45,684 bases of DNA from Collinsella sp. (GTDB lineage: Bacteria; Actinomycetota; Coriobacteriia; Coriobacteriales; Coriobacteriaceae): the NCBI GenBank assembly GCA_019419585.1, contig DXZQ01000006.1, positions 51,131 through 96,814 on the forward strand, in the 5' to 3' direction. Below are positions 33,289 through 41,571 of the stretch, one piece after another; positions within the stretch are counted from its first letter, which is position 1, and every line of letters begins with the position of its first letter. Both the position numbers and the translations under genes were made by a program. The notes below the pieces were generated by a model, which ran no database searches, was not told the origin of the DNA, and saw nothing but the letters and a program-made list of their open reading frames with translations.

Positions 33289-34599
33289 TTACTCGTCCAG
33301 CGCGGCGAAGGCCTGCTTCAGATCCCAAATGATGTCCTCGGCGTTCTCGGTACCGATGGAAAGACGGATCGTGGAGGGCGTGATGTTCTGCTCGGCGAGC
33401 TCCTCGGCAGAGAGCTGGGAGTGCGTGGTGGTAGCCGGGTGCACGACGAGCGACTTGACGTCGGCCACGTTGGCGAGCAGCGAGAACACCTGCAGATGAT
33501 CGATGAACTTCCAGGCAGCCTCCTGGCCACCCTTAATCTCAAAGGTGAAGATCGAGGCGCCGCCGTTGGGGAAGTACTTCTGATAGAGCTCGTGATCGGG
33601 GTGCTCAGGCAGGCTCGGGTGGTTCACCTTGGCAACGTGGCTGTCGCCGGCAAGGAACTCAACGACCTTCTTGGTGTTCTCGACATGGCGGTCGACGCGC
33701 AGCGACAGGGTCTCGGTGCCCTGGAGCAGGACCCAGGCGTTGAACGGGCTGATGCAGGCGCCCTCGTCGCGCAGCAAGATGGCGCGGACATAGGTCGCGA
33801 AGGCAGCGGGACCGGCAGCCTCGGCAAACGAGACGCCATGGTAGGAGGGGTTGGGCTCGGCGATCTGCGCATACTTGCCGCTCGCCTTCCAGTCGAAGTT
33901 GCCGCCATCGACGATCACACCGCCCAGCGAGGTGCCGTGGCCGCCGATGAACTTGGTTGCGGAGTGGACGACGATGTTGGCACCATGCTCCAGCGGACGG
34001 AACAGATACGGGGTGCCGAAGGTGTTGTCGACGACAACCGGCAGACCGTGCTTCTTGGCGATCTCGGAGATGGCGTCGATGTTGGGGATGTCGGAGTTGG
34101 GGTTGCCGAGCGTCTCGAGGTAGATGACCGTGGTGTTGTCCTTGATGGCCCCCTCGACCTCTTCCAGGTTATGGGCATCGACGAAGGTGGTCTCGACGCC
34201 AAACTGGGAGAGCGTATGCTCCAGCAGGTTGTAGGAGCCACCGTAGATGGTCTTCTGAGCCACCACGTGGTCACCGGCCTGGGCAAGAGCCTGCAGGGTA
34301 TAGGTGATGGCAGCAGCACCGGAGGCGACGGCGAGACCCGCCACGCCACCCTCGAGTGCGGCGATACGGTCCTCGAAGACGCCCTGGGTGGAGTTGGTCA
34401 GACGGCCGTAGATGTTACCAGCATCGGCAAGACCAAAGCGGTCGGCGGCGTGCTGGGAGTTGCGGAACACATAGCTCGTGGTCTGGTAGATAGGCACGGC
34501 GCGGGAGTCGGATGCGGGATCGGCGCTCTCCTGGCCAACGTGAAGCTGCAGGGTATCGAAACCAAAGGTGTGCTCGGGGTTGTTGATGAACTGGCTCAT
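33289..34599 (-). CDS. metY: O-acetylhomoserine sulfhydrylase (aminocarboxypropyltransferase)
   Basis: A 436-residue Cys/Met-metabolism PLP enzyme of the MetY type (longer than MetB/MetC). It makes homocysteine from O-acetylhomoserine and sulfide. Visible: FGFDTLQLHVGQESADPASD at the N-terminus, YGRLTNSTQGVFEDRIAALE, VVVDNTFGTPYLFRPLEHGA, and the PLP Lys in VVHSATKFIGGHGTSLGG. GATCAAGGAGATC precedes the ATG. A 185-nt leader with a promoter and a 17-codon leader peptide lies upstream, and a LysR gene is divergent. Confidence 0.94.
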   Translation of the reverse strand: MSQFINNPEHTFGFDTLQLHVGQESADPASDSRAVPIYQTTSYVFRNSQHAADRFGLADAGNIYGRLTNSTQGVFEDRIAALEGGVAGLAVASGAAAITYTLQALAQAGDHVVAQKTIYGGSYNLLEHTLSQFGVETTFVDAHNLEEVEGAIKDNTTVIYLETLGNPNSDIPNIDAISEIAKKHGLPVVVDNTFGTPYLFRPLEHGANIVVHSATKFIGGHGTSLGGVIVDGGNFDWKASGKYAQIAEPNPSYHGVSFAEAAGPAAFATYVRAILLRDEGACISPFNAWVLLQGTETLSLRVDRHVENTKKVVEFLAGDSHVAKVNHPSLPEHPDHELYQKYFPNGGASIFTFEIKGGQEAAWKFIDHLQVFSLLANVADVKSLVVHPATTTHSQLSAEELAEQNITPSTIRLSIGTENAEDIIWDLKQAFAALDE

Positions 34600-34660
34600 G
34601 ATGATCTCCTTGATCGAACAAAAGTAAATAAAAAGAGAGAAGTAAGTCGCTGTCTCCTGA

Positions 34661-34714
34661 TCACGCCGACGGACGCAAACAGGAGCCCGGCATTCGTCTT
34701 GGTAAGCAATTCAT
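34661..34714 (-). CDS. Leader peptide of metY (17 aa)
   Basis: In the metY leader an AAAGGAGG site lies 7 nt before ATG 34714 and opens a 17-codon frame, MNCLPRRMPGSCLRPSA, that ends in TGA at 34661. It holds two Cys and two Met codons. The 3' part can form a CTCCTG/CAGGAG hairpin. A strong ribosome binding site in front of such a short frame is the main evidence. It may sense Cys or Met supply by ribosome stalling; this is inference. Confidence 0.5.
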   Translation of the reverse strand: MNCLPRRMPGSCLRPSA

Positions 34715-34782
34715 ATGCGGGCCTCCTTTCGCATCCCGGTTCCGTGGTTGGCTTAATTACCTACCGCCTTTGTGTGTTTTGA

Positions 34783-34811
34783 ATAGTACGAGCATTGTTT
34801 CCCTCGGTCAA
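34783..34811 (-). promoter_or_regulatory. Promoter of metY
   Basis: On the minus strand TTGACC (34811-34806) and TACTAT (34788-34783) are spaced by 17 nt. Transcription would begin near 34776 and include the leader peptide. Confidence 0.65.
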
Positions 34812-34830
34812 TCACTTAAAAGCGCTAACC

Positions 34831-34853
34831 TGTTATCGTTTTTATAGATAACA
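34831..34853. promoter_or_regulatory. LysR-type operator in the lysR-metY intergenic region
   Basis: TGTTATC-N9-GATAACA is a perfect 7-bp-arm inverted repeat, which contains a T-N11-A LysR box. Its centre is about 66 bp upstream of the predicted metY start, the usual place of the LysR recognition site, and just upstream of the divergent regulator gene. Confidence 0.6.
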
Positions 34854-34871
34854 ATCGGAAGGATTGCGTCG

Positions 34872-35774
34872 ATGACCCTCCAGCAGCTTCGTTTTCTGAT
34901 CGCCGTGGCAGAGTCCGGCTCAATCAACGCCGCAGCTCAGCGCCTCTATACCGCTCAGTCCAACATCTCAAACGCCGTCAAAAGCCTGGAACAGGAGCTC
35001 CATCTGGAGATCTTTACGCGCTCCAGCCGCGGCGTCACGCTCACCAACGACGGCACCGAGCTTTTGGGCTATGCGCGTCAAGTCGTAGAGCAGGCCGATA
35101 TGCTCGAGGCCCGCTACGAGGACGGCGGCACGCCCCAGGCGCGCCTTGCCATCTCGGCCCAGCATTACGCTTTTTCGGTCGAGGCCTTCGTCAACGTCGT
35201 CGAGCGCTGCCGGGACAGCAAGTTCGAATTCATCATGCGCGAGACCACCACGTCGCAGATCATCGATGACGTCCGCGCGTTTCGCAGCGACATCGGCATC
35301 CTCTATCTGGACGACTTTAACGCCCGCGTTCTGCAGAAGGCCTTCGCCGATGCCCGCGCAAGCTTCCATCCCCTCTTCGACGCGACGGTCCACGTCTTCG
35401 TTAGCGAGCGCCACCCGCTCGCACGCCGCCCGCAGCTGTCCCTTGCCGACCTTACACCTTATACGCGCTACAGCTTTGAGCAAGGCACCTCGAGCTCCTT
35501 CTATTACGCCGAGGAACCTTTTAGCTATATCCCTTGCGGCCGCAACATACGAATCTCGGACCGCGGAACACTTACTAACTTACTTATCACGTCGAACGGT
35601 TACACCCTGTCGACCGGTGTCCTCTCCAATGAAATGCAATGGGGTATGGCATCGATCCCGTTAGCAGACGCCCCAACGATGCACGTAGGCTATATCATGC
35701 ACGACGAGCGCAAGCCCTCTCCCCTCTTGCAGCAATACCTCGACGAGCTCAACCGCATCATCCGTGCCAACTAA
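34872..35774 (+). CDS. LysR-family transcriptional regulator
   Basis: A 300-residue LysR-type regulator, normal length. Residues 1-60 are the winged helix (MTLQQLRFLIAVAESGSINA; RLYTAQSNISNAVKSLEQEL; TRSSRGVTLTNDG), followed by the two-lobe effector domain. It is transcribed divergently from metY and the shared spacer has a LysR-type operator, so it very likely controls metY and itself. The effector may be a sulfur metabolite such as O-acetylhomoserine; this is inferred from context only. A GGAAGGA site precedes ATG 34872. Confidence 0.9.
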   Translation: MTLQQLRFLIAVAESGSINAAAQRLYTAQSNISNAVKSLEQELHLEIFTRSSRGVTLTNDGTELLGYARQVVEQADMLEARYEDGGTPQARLAISAQHYAFSVEAFVNVVERCRDSKFEFIMRETTTSQIIDDVRAFRSDIGILYLDDFNARVLQKAFADARASFHPLFDATVHVFVSERHPLARRPQLSLADLTPYTRYSFEQGTSSSFYYAEEPFSYIPCGRNIRISDRGTLTNLLITSNGYTLSTGVLSNEMQWGMASIPLADAPTMHVGYIMHDERKPSPLLQQYLDELNRIIRAN

Positions 35775-35873
35775 CTGTCGGAAGACGGGGTAGAAATCGT
35801 AGATTGCTAGCCCCCGGCGGGCATGGCGCTACAATGGTCACTCACACGAAACGTACCCAACGAAAGGAAGCCC

Positions 35874-36359
35874 GTGAAGGTCATCATCTATACCGACGGC
35901 TCGGCCCGATCAAATCCGGGACGCGGCGGCTACGGCGCCGCGCTCAAATACACCAACCCCGCCGGCAAGACCTTCACCTCCGAGCTTTCGCGCGGCTACG
36001 CCAAGACCACCAACAACCGCATGGAGCTCATGGCGGTCATCGTGGCGCTCGAGGCACTTAACCGCCCCTGCGAGGTCGAGGTCCATTCCGATTCGCAGTA
36101 CGTCGTCAACGCCTTCAACAAGCACTGGATTGACGGCTGGAAAAAGCGCGGATGGAAAACCGCCAACAAGCAGCCCGTCAAGAACCGCGACCTGTGGGAG
36201 CGCCTACTCGCCGCCAAAAGCAAGCACAAGGTTGAGTTCATCTGGGTTAAGGGTCACGCCGGCCATGAGCTCAACGAGCGCTGCGATGAGCTCGCCACCA
36301 CGGCGGCCGACGGCAGCAACCTCGATATCGATACCGGCTTTAACGAGAGCGACCTGTAA
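35874..36359 (+). CDS. rnhA: Ribonuclease HI
   Basis: A 161-residue RNase HI. It cuts RNA in RNA-DNA hybrids. The four acidic catalytic residues are in IIYTDGSARSNPGRGGYGA (Asp), TNNRMELMAVIVALE (Glu), EVHSDSQYVVNAF (Asp) and LNERCDELATTAA (Asp), with the catalytic His in WVKGHAGHELNE. GTG 35874 is chosen because AAAGGA lies 6 nt upstream and it gives the usual N-terminus; the ATG at 35823 has no site. Confidence 0.95.
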   Translation: MKVIIYTDGSARSNPGRGGYGAALKYTNPAGKTFTSELSRGYAKTTNNRMELMAVIVALEALNRPCEVEVHSDSQYVVNAFNKHWIDGWKKRGWKTANKQPVKNRDLWERLLAAKSKHKVEFIWVKGHAGHELNERCDELATTAADGSNLDIDTGFNESDL

Positions 36360-36434
36360 CGGCGTTTTCGCACGCTATTTCCTGCCCCCTCGCGCTACAC
36401 TCATCCTGTAAACCGAACGGCACGAGGGGGATAC

Positions 36435-37541
36435 ATGCTGCGTATAGCGACCATCGGCACATCTATGATTACCGACGACTTTATCCAGGTCGTCAACGCC
36501 AACGACCAAGCCGCGTTTGTGGGCACGCTCTCGCGCGATGCCGAGCGCGGCGCCGCCTTTACCGCCGAACACGGCGGCGAGCGTAACTTCACCGCACTTG
36601 ACGAGCTTGCGTCCGCCGACGACGTCGACGCCGTCTACATCGGCAGCCCCAATGCGCTTCACTACGAGCAGGCCCTTGCCTGCATCGCCGGTGGCAAGCA
36701 TGTCATCGTCGAGAAGCCCTTCTGCGCCACCGAAGCGCAGGCGCTGGAAGTCTTCCGCGCTGCCGAGGCAGCAGGTGTCGTGGCCCTCGAGGCCATGCGT
36801 CCCCTCCACGATCCCGCCTTCCACGCCATCGAGGACGCCCTGGGCGAGATCGCCCCCATCCGCCGCGCCTCATTGCGCTTTGGCAAATATTCCTCGCGCT
36901 ACAACGAGATTCTCGCGGGACGCGCCACCAATATCTTCGACTGCAATATGGCATCGGGCTCCCTCATGGACATTGGCGTCTACACCGTCGAGCCCATGGT
37001 CGAGATTTTCGGCATGCCCTCCGGCCTTACGAGCATGGCTACTCTGCTCGACCCCGCCACGCGACAGCTCACGCACGGCCCCATCGACGGCTGCGGTTCC
37101 ATCCTCGCCAGCTACGGCGGTGGCCGTATCTCCGTCGAGCTCGCGCACTCCAAAATAACGAATGACCTGCTGCCCTCGCAGATCGAAGGCGAGCGTGGCA
37201 CTATCCAGATCGACCATCTGTCCACGCCCCGCAACGTACGCATCGATTATCGCGGCGACGTCGTGCGCGGATCGGCGACCGAGGCGCCGCGCGAGCAAGG
37301 CGACAACGGACGCGCGCTCAACCTGCCCAAATCGAGCAACACCATGGAGTACGAGCTCGCCGACTTTATCACCGCCATCGTCGGCATCGATAGCATTAAG
37401 GACGAGATCTGGGAAACGCCTGCCGGGCGTCACGAACTTGGTCACTACCGCGATGTCACGCTCGTCTCGCTGCGCATCATGGATGCCGTGCGCCAGCAGG
37501 CCGGCATAACCTTCCCGGCCGACGCAGGCAAGCAGGCATAG
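36435..37541 (+). CDS. Gfo/Idh/MocA-family oxidoreductase
   Basis: A 368-residue NAD(P)-dependent oxidoreductase. Residues 1-120 form the dinucleotide fold: MLRIATIGTSMITDDFIQVV, SADDVDAVYIGSPNALHYEQ and the family motif KHVIVEKPFCATEAQA with the catalytic Lys. The C-terminal alpha-beta domain follows, with NIFDCNMASGSLMDIGVYTV holding the conserved Asp and Gly-Val-Tyr. Members act on sugars and inositols; the substrate is unknown. GAGGGGG lies upstream of ATG 36435. The acylphosphatase gene starts 3 nt after its stop codon. Confidence 0.88.
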   Translation: MLRIATIGTSMITDDFIQVVNANDQAAFVGTLSRDAERGAAFTAEHGGERNFTALDELASADDVDAVYIGSPNALHYEQALACIAGGKHVIVEKPFCATEAQALEVFRAAEAAGVVALEAMRPLHDPAFHAIEDALGEIAPIRRASLRFGKYSSRYNEILAGRATNIFDCNMASGSLMDIGVYTVEPMVEIFGMPSGLTSMATLLDPATRQLTHGPIDGCGSILASYGGGRISVELAHSKITNDLLPSQIEGERGTIQIDHLSTPRNVRIDYRGDVVRGSATEAPREQGDNGRALNLPKSSNTMEYELADFITAIVGIDSIKDEIWETPAGRHELGHYRDVTLVSLRIMDAVRQQAGITFPADAGKQA

Positions 37542-37543
37542 CG

Positions 37544-37954
37544 ATGGGCCTCTTCGATACGTTCTTCTCCAGCGTCACCGGCGGCAGTCGAGAACCTCAA
37601 AAACCATCAAACGTCGAGCTCGAGCTGCGCCGCAGGCTTACTGTGCTCGCAAGCGACGAGGCCACTCAAGACACTCCCCTGCGCTATTTCCTGCGCTGGG
37701 CGGGGCAAGTCCAGGGCGTTGGCTTTCGCTTTACCAACACCAACCTCGCGCAGGCACGCGCGCTCACCGGCTGGGTGCGTAACATGGAAGACGGCTCAGT
37801 CGAGATGGAGATACAGGGAGCTCCGGCAAATATCCTATCTCATCTCGAAGCGCTTCATGCCTCCTACGAGCGCATGGGAACGCGTTTTCGCCTCGCAGAC
37901 GCCCAGGCTCGAGCCCCACTTGCCAATGAAGACGGTTTCACGCCTCGTTATTAG
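37544..37954 (+). CDS. Acylphosphatase with N-terminal extension
   Basis: A 136-residue protein. The acylphosphatase core is at about residues 46-115: the catalytic Arg is in GQVQGVGFRFTNTNLAQA and the catalytic Asn in LTGWVRNMEDGSVEMEIQG. Such enzymes hydrolyse acyl phosphates such as 1,3-bisphosphoglycerate. A typical member is about 90 residues, so the 45-residue N-terminus (MGLFDTFFSSVTGGSREP onward) is extra and of unknown role. It follows the Gfo/Idh gene by 3 nt and no strong ribosome binding site is seen, so it is probably translated by coupling. Confidence 0.83.
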   Translation: MGLFDTFFSSVTGGSREPQKPSNVELELRRRLTVLASDEATQDTPLRYFLRWAGQVQGVGFRFTNTNLAQARALTGWVRNMEDGSVEMEIQGAPANILSHLEALHASYERMGTRFRLADAQARAPLANEDGFTPRY

Positions 37955-38015
37955 TATTGTGTGCTAAATACGGTATCATTTACCTACGACCGTTAATAGA
38001 AAAGAGGCGAGGCGC

Positions 38016-38396
38016 ATGGCGGTGCAAAGAAGGAATACCAGGCAGCGAAAGCTGGTTCTTGACGCCGTGCGCCAAAGCTATAACCATCCCACCGCCGACG
38101 AAAACTACAACGTCGTGCGCGCGCAGGATGACAAAATCAGCCGCGGTACGGTCTACCGCAACCTCAATCTCTTGGCCGACGCCGGCGAGATTCTCTCCAT
38201 CAAGACGCCGGGCGGAAGTCGCTTCGATCGCACCATCGAGCCGCACGCACATATCATCTGCACCTCGTGCAGCCGCGTCATCGACGTACCGCTCCCCTTC
38301 GATGCCCAGATCGACGCCAAGGCGTCCGAGCAAATCGGCTGGCACGTCACGTCGCACTACACCATCTTCGAGGGTCTCTGCCCCGACTGCCGGTAA
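38016..38396 (+). CDS. Fur-family transcriptional regulator (PerR-like)
   Basis: A 126-residue Fur-family regulator, a little shorter than most. The winged helix is in residues 8-75 (RQRKLVLDAVRQSYNHPTAD; KISRGTVYRNLNLLADAGEI). The dimerisation domain has HAHIICTSCSRVIDV and the C-terminal CPDC, two CxxC pairs that bind structural zinc. The regulatory His of EPHAHI is present. It senses either peroxide or a metal; Fur/PerR/Zur cannot be told apart by eye. GAGGCGAGG precedes ATG 38016. Confidence 0.86.
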   Translation: MAVQRRNTRQRKLVLDAVRQSYNHPTADENYNVVRAQDDKISRGTVYRNLNLLADAGEILSIKTPGGSRFDRTIEPHAHIICTSCSRVIDVPLPFDAQIDAKASEQIGWHVTSHYTIFEGLCPDCR

Positions 38397-38402
38397 ATGT
38401 TT

Positions 38403-38466
38403 GGAACATGCCTTAAATCCACCTTTTCGCACTTTGCAGCAAAAAATAGATTTCTAGGTATGTCCC
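38403..38466. repeat. Imperfect inverted repeat between fur-like gene and HAD gene
   Basis: GGAACATGCCTTAAATC (38403-38419) and GATTTCTAGGTATGTCCC (38449-38466) are largely complementary (about 14 pairs with a bulge and G-U). The loop contains CAAAAAATAGA. It lies between convergent genes, so it may be a weak terminator, but resembles the other dispersed palindromes. Confidence 0.5.
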
Positions 38467-38472
38467 GAAAAC

Positions 38473-39270
38473 CTACTCGGCGAGCAGACGGCGCAGCTCC
38501 TCTTCGACCGTGCGCACGTAGCGGACGTGGTCGTTGATGCCGCGCATAGAGGGATTGCAGCTCTCCATTAGATAAGGATGGCCCACTACGTTGAGCATGT
38601 CGCGGTCGTTTTCGTTATCGCCAAACGCCATCATCGCATCGGGCGAAATACCCAGGGCACGACCGTAATCGGCAAGCGCGGAGCCCTTGCCCGAACCGAA
38701 ACCGATAAAGTCCGTCCATTCGGTTCCCGACGTCATCACGTCAACACGGTCGCTAAAGAGGCGCTCGAAATACTCCAGGGCCGCCGGCTGATCCACCTCG
38801 GGCATCTGGAAGGCAATCTTAATGACGTCCTCGTCGATGTCCTCGGGACGGCCGACCACCGCCACATCGCAGTGGACCTCATAGCGCAAATGGTCGACGA
38901 ACGCATCGTTGCCGCTTATGGTGTAGAGGTGCCCCTCGCAGGAAAGGGTAACGTCGGCATGGGGGTAGGCGACCACGGCATTCGCGATATCCATCGCCAG
39001 GTCACGCTCCATAGAGCGCTTGACAACGGCACGCCCCTCGCTCATCACCAGGGCTCCGTTTTCGCATACATAGGCGAGCTCATCGGCCACCGGGGCAAAC
39101 AGGTAGCGCAGGCTCGCATATTGACGGCCGCTCGCCGGCATAAACACGATACCGCGACGATGCAGTTCATCGATGAGTTCAAAGGCCTCGGAACGCGGCT
39201 CGCGCTCCCCCGGATGCAGCAACGTGCCGTCCAAATCGCATGCAATCAGCTTGATTCCCTCAAGACCCAT
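38473..39270 (-). CDS. Cof-type HAD phosphatase
   Basis: A 265-residue Cof-family phosphatase with IKLIACDLDGTLLHPGE (nucleophile), FMPASGRQYASLRYLF, VCENGALVMSEGRAV and the C-terminal MMAFGDNENDRDMLNVVGHP. Acts on sugar phosphates or related small molecules. ATG 39270 is taken with GGGGA 6 nt upstream; an in-frame TTG at 39282 follows AGGAGG too closely. A second Cof gene is at 17490. Confidence 0.86.
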   Translation of the reverse strand: MGLEGIKLIACDLDGTLLHPGEREPRSEAFELIDELHRRGIVFMPASGRQYASLRYLFAPVADELAYVCENGALVMSEGRAVVKRSMERDLAMDIANAVVAYPHADVTLSCEGHLYTISGNDAFVDHLRYEVHCDVAVVGRPEDIDEDVIKIAFQMPEVDQPAALEYFERLFSDRVDVMTSGTEWTDFIGFGSGKGSALADYGRALGISPDAMMAFGDNENDRDMLNVVGHPYLMESCNPSMRGINDHVRYVRTVEEELRRLLAE

Positions 39271-39352
39271 ATGCTTCCCCAAAGCCTCCTATCAACAGCA
39301 AGACGGACCTTGATTGGTCGCCCCTCAAAGCCCGCCTTGCGTATATACGCGC

Positions 39353-39931
39353 TTAGCCGCGCGTCTTTTTTACGATGGTAAAGTCGGGAGCCATGCTCAC
39401 GACGGCCTCCGCCGCACTCGATGCAAAGCGCCGGTCCGCATCGAGTTCACGGGTAACCACCGAGAGCCGAACACCCTCGACGCCCCGGAGCATGCGGCCC
39501 AAAACAGGCTGCACCGGCGTATACATGCGCACGGTATGCTCGTCCGAATCGCCTCGGAAAAGCGGCGCGTGCATATTGCCGATCTCCCAGCACGCATGCG
39601 CGAGCGCAATCGGATCCATGCGGTCGACTTCGACCAAATAAACCTCGGCGCTGCGCAGGCGCACGACAACCGCCACGGGCACCATGCCCGAACGGTCGAT
39701 GGCGAGCACGTCGCCATCGGCAAGACGACCGCCGTCGGCAGCATCCAGCCGAACATCGATCGTGCGCCCCAGCTCCGTCACGCCCGCAAACGCGCATACA
39801 TCAGCCCGGTCCCAATCGAACAGTAGCTCGTCAACTTCAAAGACGCCGCCCAACTTCCGGCGAAGCAGGAGTTCATAGGACGGATCGTTGAGATTTCCCA
39901 AGCATGTCGTCGAAACCAAGCGTTCAGGCAT
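39353..39931 (-). CDS. UreE-like metallochaperone domain protein
   Basis: A 192-residue protein resembling the urease accessory protein UreE: CLGNLNDPSYE at the N-terminus, GRTIDVRLDAADGGRLADGD and VLAIDRSGMVPVAVVVRL in the middle, and a C-terminal domain with WEIGNMHAPLF, where H121 matches the conserved metal-binding His of UreE (GNRHxP). It lacks the His-rich tail of classical UreE, and no urease gene is in the window. It follows the SlyD gene by 3 nt. Both families bind nickel, so a nickel delivery role is plausible. The assignment is by eye and fold, not certain. Confidence 0.65.
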   Translation of the reverse strand: MPERLVSTTCLGNLNDPSYELLLRRKLGGVFEVDELLFDWDRADVCAFAGVTELGRTIDVRLDAADGGRLADGDVLAIDRSGMVPVAVVVRLRSAEVYLVEVDRMDPIALAHACWEIGNMHAPLFRGDSDEHTVRMYTPVQPVLGRMLRGVEGVRLSVVTRELDADRRFASSAAEAVVSMAPDFTIVKKTRG

Positions 39932-39934
39932 ACT

Positions 39935-40363
39935 CTAACCCTCGACCTCAACGAGCTCGATATCAAAGTTGAGGTCCTTGCCGGCCAGCTCGTGGTTGGC
40001 GTCGAGCGTCACAGCCTCGGGCGTTACGTCGATGACCACGGCGGGAACGGGCATACCGCTCGGCGTGGACAGGAAAAGCTTCATGCCCTTCTCGATCTGC
40101 TCGATGTTGGGAACCTGTTCGGCCGGGAAGGTCAGAACCATCTCGGGATTGTGCTCGCCGTAGGCATCGGCAGCAGGAATGTGCACGGTCTTCTTCTCGC
40201 CCACCTGCATGTCGACAACAGCGGCGTCGAAGCCCTTGATCATCTGACCGGCGCCGCAGGTGAACTCCAGCGGCTCGCCGCGATCGTAGGAGCTATCGAA
40301 CTGCGTGCCGTCATCGAGCGTGCCGCGATAATGGGTCTTGACCTTCTTGCCCTGGTTGGACAT
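39935..40363 (-). CDS. FKBP-type peptidyl-prolyl isomerase (SlyD-like)
   Basis: A 142-residue SlyD-type chaperone/isomerase. The FKBP half is VKTHYRGTLDDGTQFDSSYD and GAGQMIKGFDAAVVDMQVGE; the insert-in-flap domain follows (AYGEHNPEMVLTFPAEQVPN; VTLDANHELAGKDLNFDIEL with the family motif). It aids folding, and SlyD also hands nickel to hydrogenases. The His-rich nickel-binding tail of E. coli SlyD is absent. ATG 40363 has GGAGG upstream. The UreE-like gene lies 3 nt downstream, in one operon. Confidence 0.88.
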   Translation of the reverse strand: MSNQGKKVKTHYRGTLDDGTQFDSSYDRGEPLEFTCGAGQMIKGFDAAVVDMQVGEKKTVHIPAADAYGEHNPEMVLTFPAEQVPNIEQIEKGMKLFLSTPSGMPVPAVVIDVTPEAVTLDANHELAGKDLNFDIELVEVEG

Positions 40364-40483
40364 GGTAACCTCCGTGATAAGGGCGGCGCACAACGCGGGC
40401 CGCCGTGAACATATGGCGCTAACTATACCCTAGTCATACAATTCAATGACAGTTTGCAAAGAAACGCTGCAACCGGAGGAACC

Positions 40484-41497
40484 ATGGCATATCCCGTATT
40501 TGACCTACACTGCGACACTGCCGACCGAATCGGCTGGGCCACGCTCGATCTCGACCTGCGCTTTACCGCCGGCACCGACGGTTATTTCCCCGGCGACGAA
40601 ACGCATCCGCAAGATTTCGACCTCATCGAGGGTAACGCCTGTGCCATCTCGCTCGCAAAGATCGGCAACACGCCGTGGGCACAGTGCTTCGCCACGTTTG
40701 TCCCCGACGAGATTCCCACCGCCCACGCCGCGCGCTTCCAGGCGCAGATCATGGCGCATATGAGCGGCCAGGCAATGCTCAACCACGACCGTATGGTCAA
40801 CGTGCGCAGCGCCGCAGACATTCGCCCCGCGCTCAAGGACGGCAAGGTCGCTTGCATCCACACCATCGAAAACGCCACGTTCTTTGCCGAGGACCCCGCG
40901 CTGATCGAGGTGCTCAAGAGCCTGGGCGTGCTTATGTCGTCACTCAGCTGGAACGCGCAGGGACCGCTCGCGAGCGGCCACGACACCCACGCCGGCCTCA
41001 CCGCCGCCGGCATCGAGGCGCTTACGCAGATGGAGCACGCCGGCATGGTGCTCGACGTCTCCCACCTCAACGATGAGTGCTTTGACGAGGTCGCCGCCCG
41101 CGCCACGCGTCCCTTCGTCGCCAGCCACTCCAACTCCCGTGCGGTTTGCGGCGCCAAACGCAACCTTACCGACGACCAGTTCCGCACCATTCGCGACATG
41201 GGTGGCATCGTCGGCCTCAACTACTGCAGCGAGTTCCTTTCCAACGACGCAACCGACAAGACCGCCGCAGACGTCACCTTCGACCAGCTGGCGGCGCATA
41301 TCGAGCACTGGCTCGACCTGGGCGGCGAGGACGTCATCGCGCTCGGCGGCGACTGGGACGGCGCCACGGTGCCCGCTTTCCTCTCCGATGCCAGCAAGAT
41401 GCCCGAGTTCCAGAACATGCTTTCCAAGCATTTTGGCAAGACCGTGATGCAAAAGCTCTGCAGCGACAACGCGCTTGCCTTCTTCGAGCGTTATTAA
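40484..41497 (+). CDS. Membrane-dipeptidase-family (M19) peptidase
   Basis: A 337-residue renal-dipeptidase-type Zn peptidase. The metal site is FDLHCDTADRIG (His and Asp), CIHTIENATFF (bridging Glu), VLDVSHLNDECF and VASHSNSRAVC (His), and ALGGDWDGATVP (Asp). M19 enzymes cleave dipeptides, often with D-residues. No signal peptide is seen, so it acts in the cytoplasm. ATG 40484 has GGAGGAACC upstream; the longer frame is not used. A hairpin follows. Confidence 0.9.
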   Translation: MAYPVFDLHCDTADRIGWATLDLDLRFTAGTDGYFPGDETHPQDFDLIEGNACAISLAKIGNTPWAQCFATFVPDEIPTAHAARFQAQIMAHMSGQAMLNHDRMVNVRSAADIRPALKDGKVACIHTIENATFFAEDPALIEVLKSLGVLMSSLSWNAQGPLASGHDTHAGLTAAGIEALTQMEHAGMVLDVSHLNDECFDEVAARATRPFVASHSNSRAVCGAKRNLTDDQFRTIRDMGGIVGLNYCSEFLSNDATDKTAADVTFDQLAAHIEHWLDLGGEDVIALGGDWDGATVPAFLSDASKMPEFQNMLSKHFGKTVMQKLCSDNALAFFERY

Positions 41498-41513
41498 TTT
41501 CACATCCCTTGAG

Positions 41514-41549
41514 CGGGCCGGCATGCCGAACGGTCGACATGCCGGCCCG
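41514..41549 (+). terminator. Terminator-like hairpin after the dipeptidase gene
   Basis: A perfect 12-bp stem CGGGCCGGCATG/CATGCCGGCCCG with a 12-nt loop, 16 nt past the stop codon. Only TCCCC follows, so termination may be weak. It lies 22 nt before the next gene start. Confidence 0.5.
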
Positions 41550-41571
41550 TCCCCGATCTGAAGGACCGCTT

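Noticed and set aside
33421..34782. 453-codon plus-strand frame opposite metY
   Set aside because: Antisense to a complete PLP enzyme; no ribosome binding site.
34600..34800. SAM or other riboswitch in the metY leader
   Set aside because: No SAM-riboswitch core was recognised; a short leader frame with a strong ribosome binding site explains the leader better.
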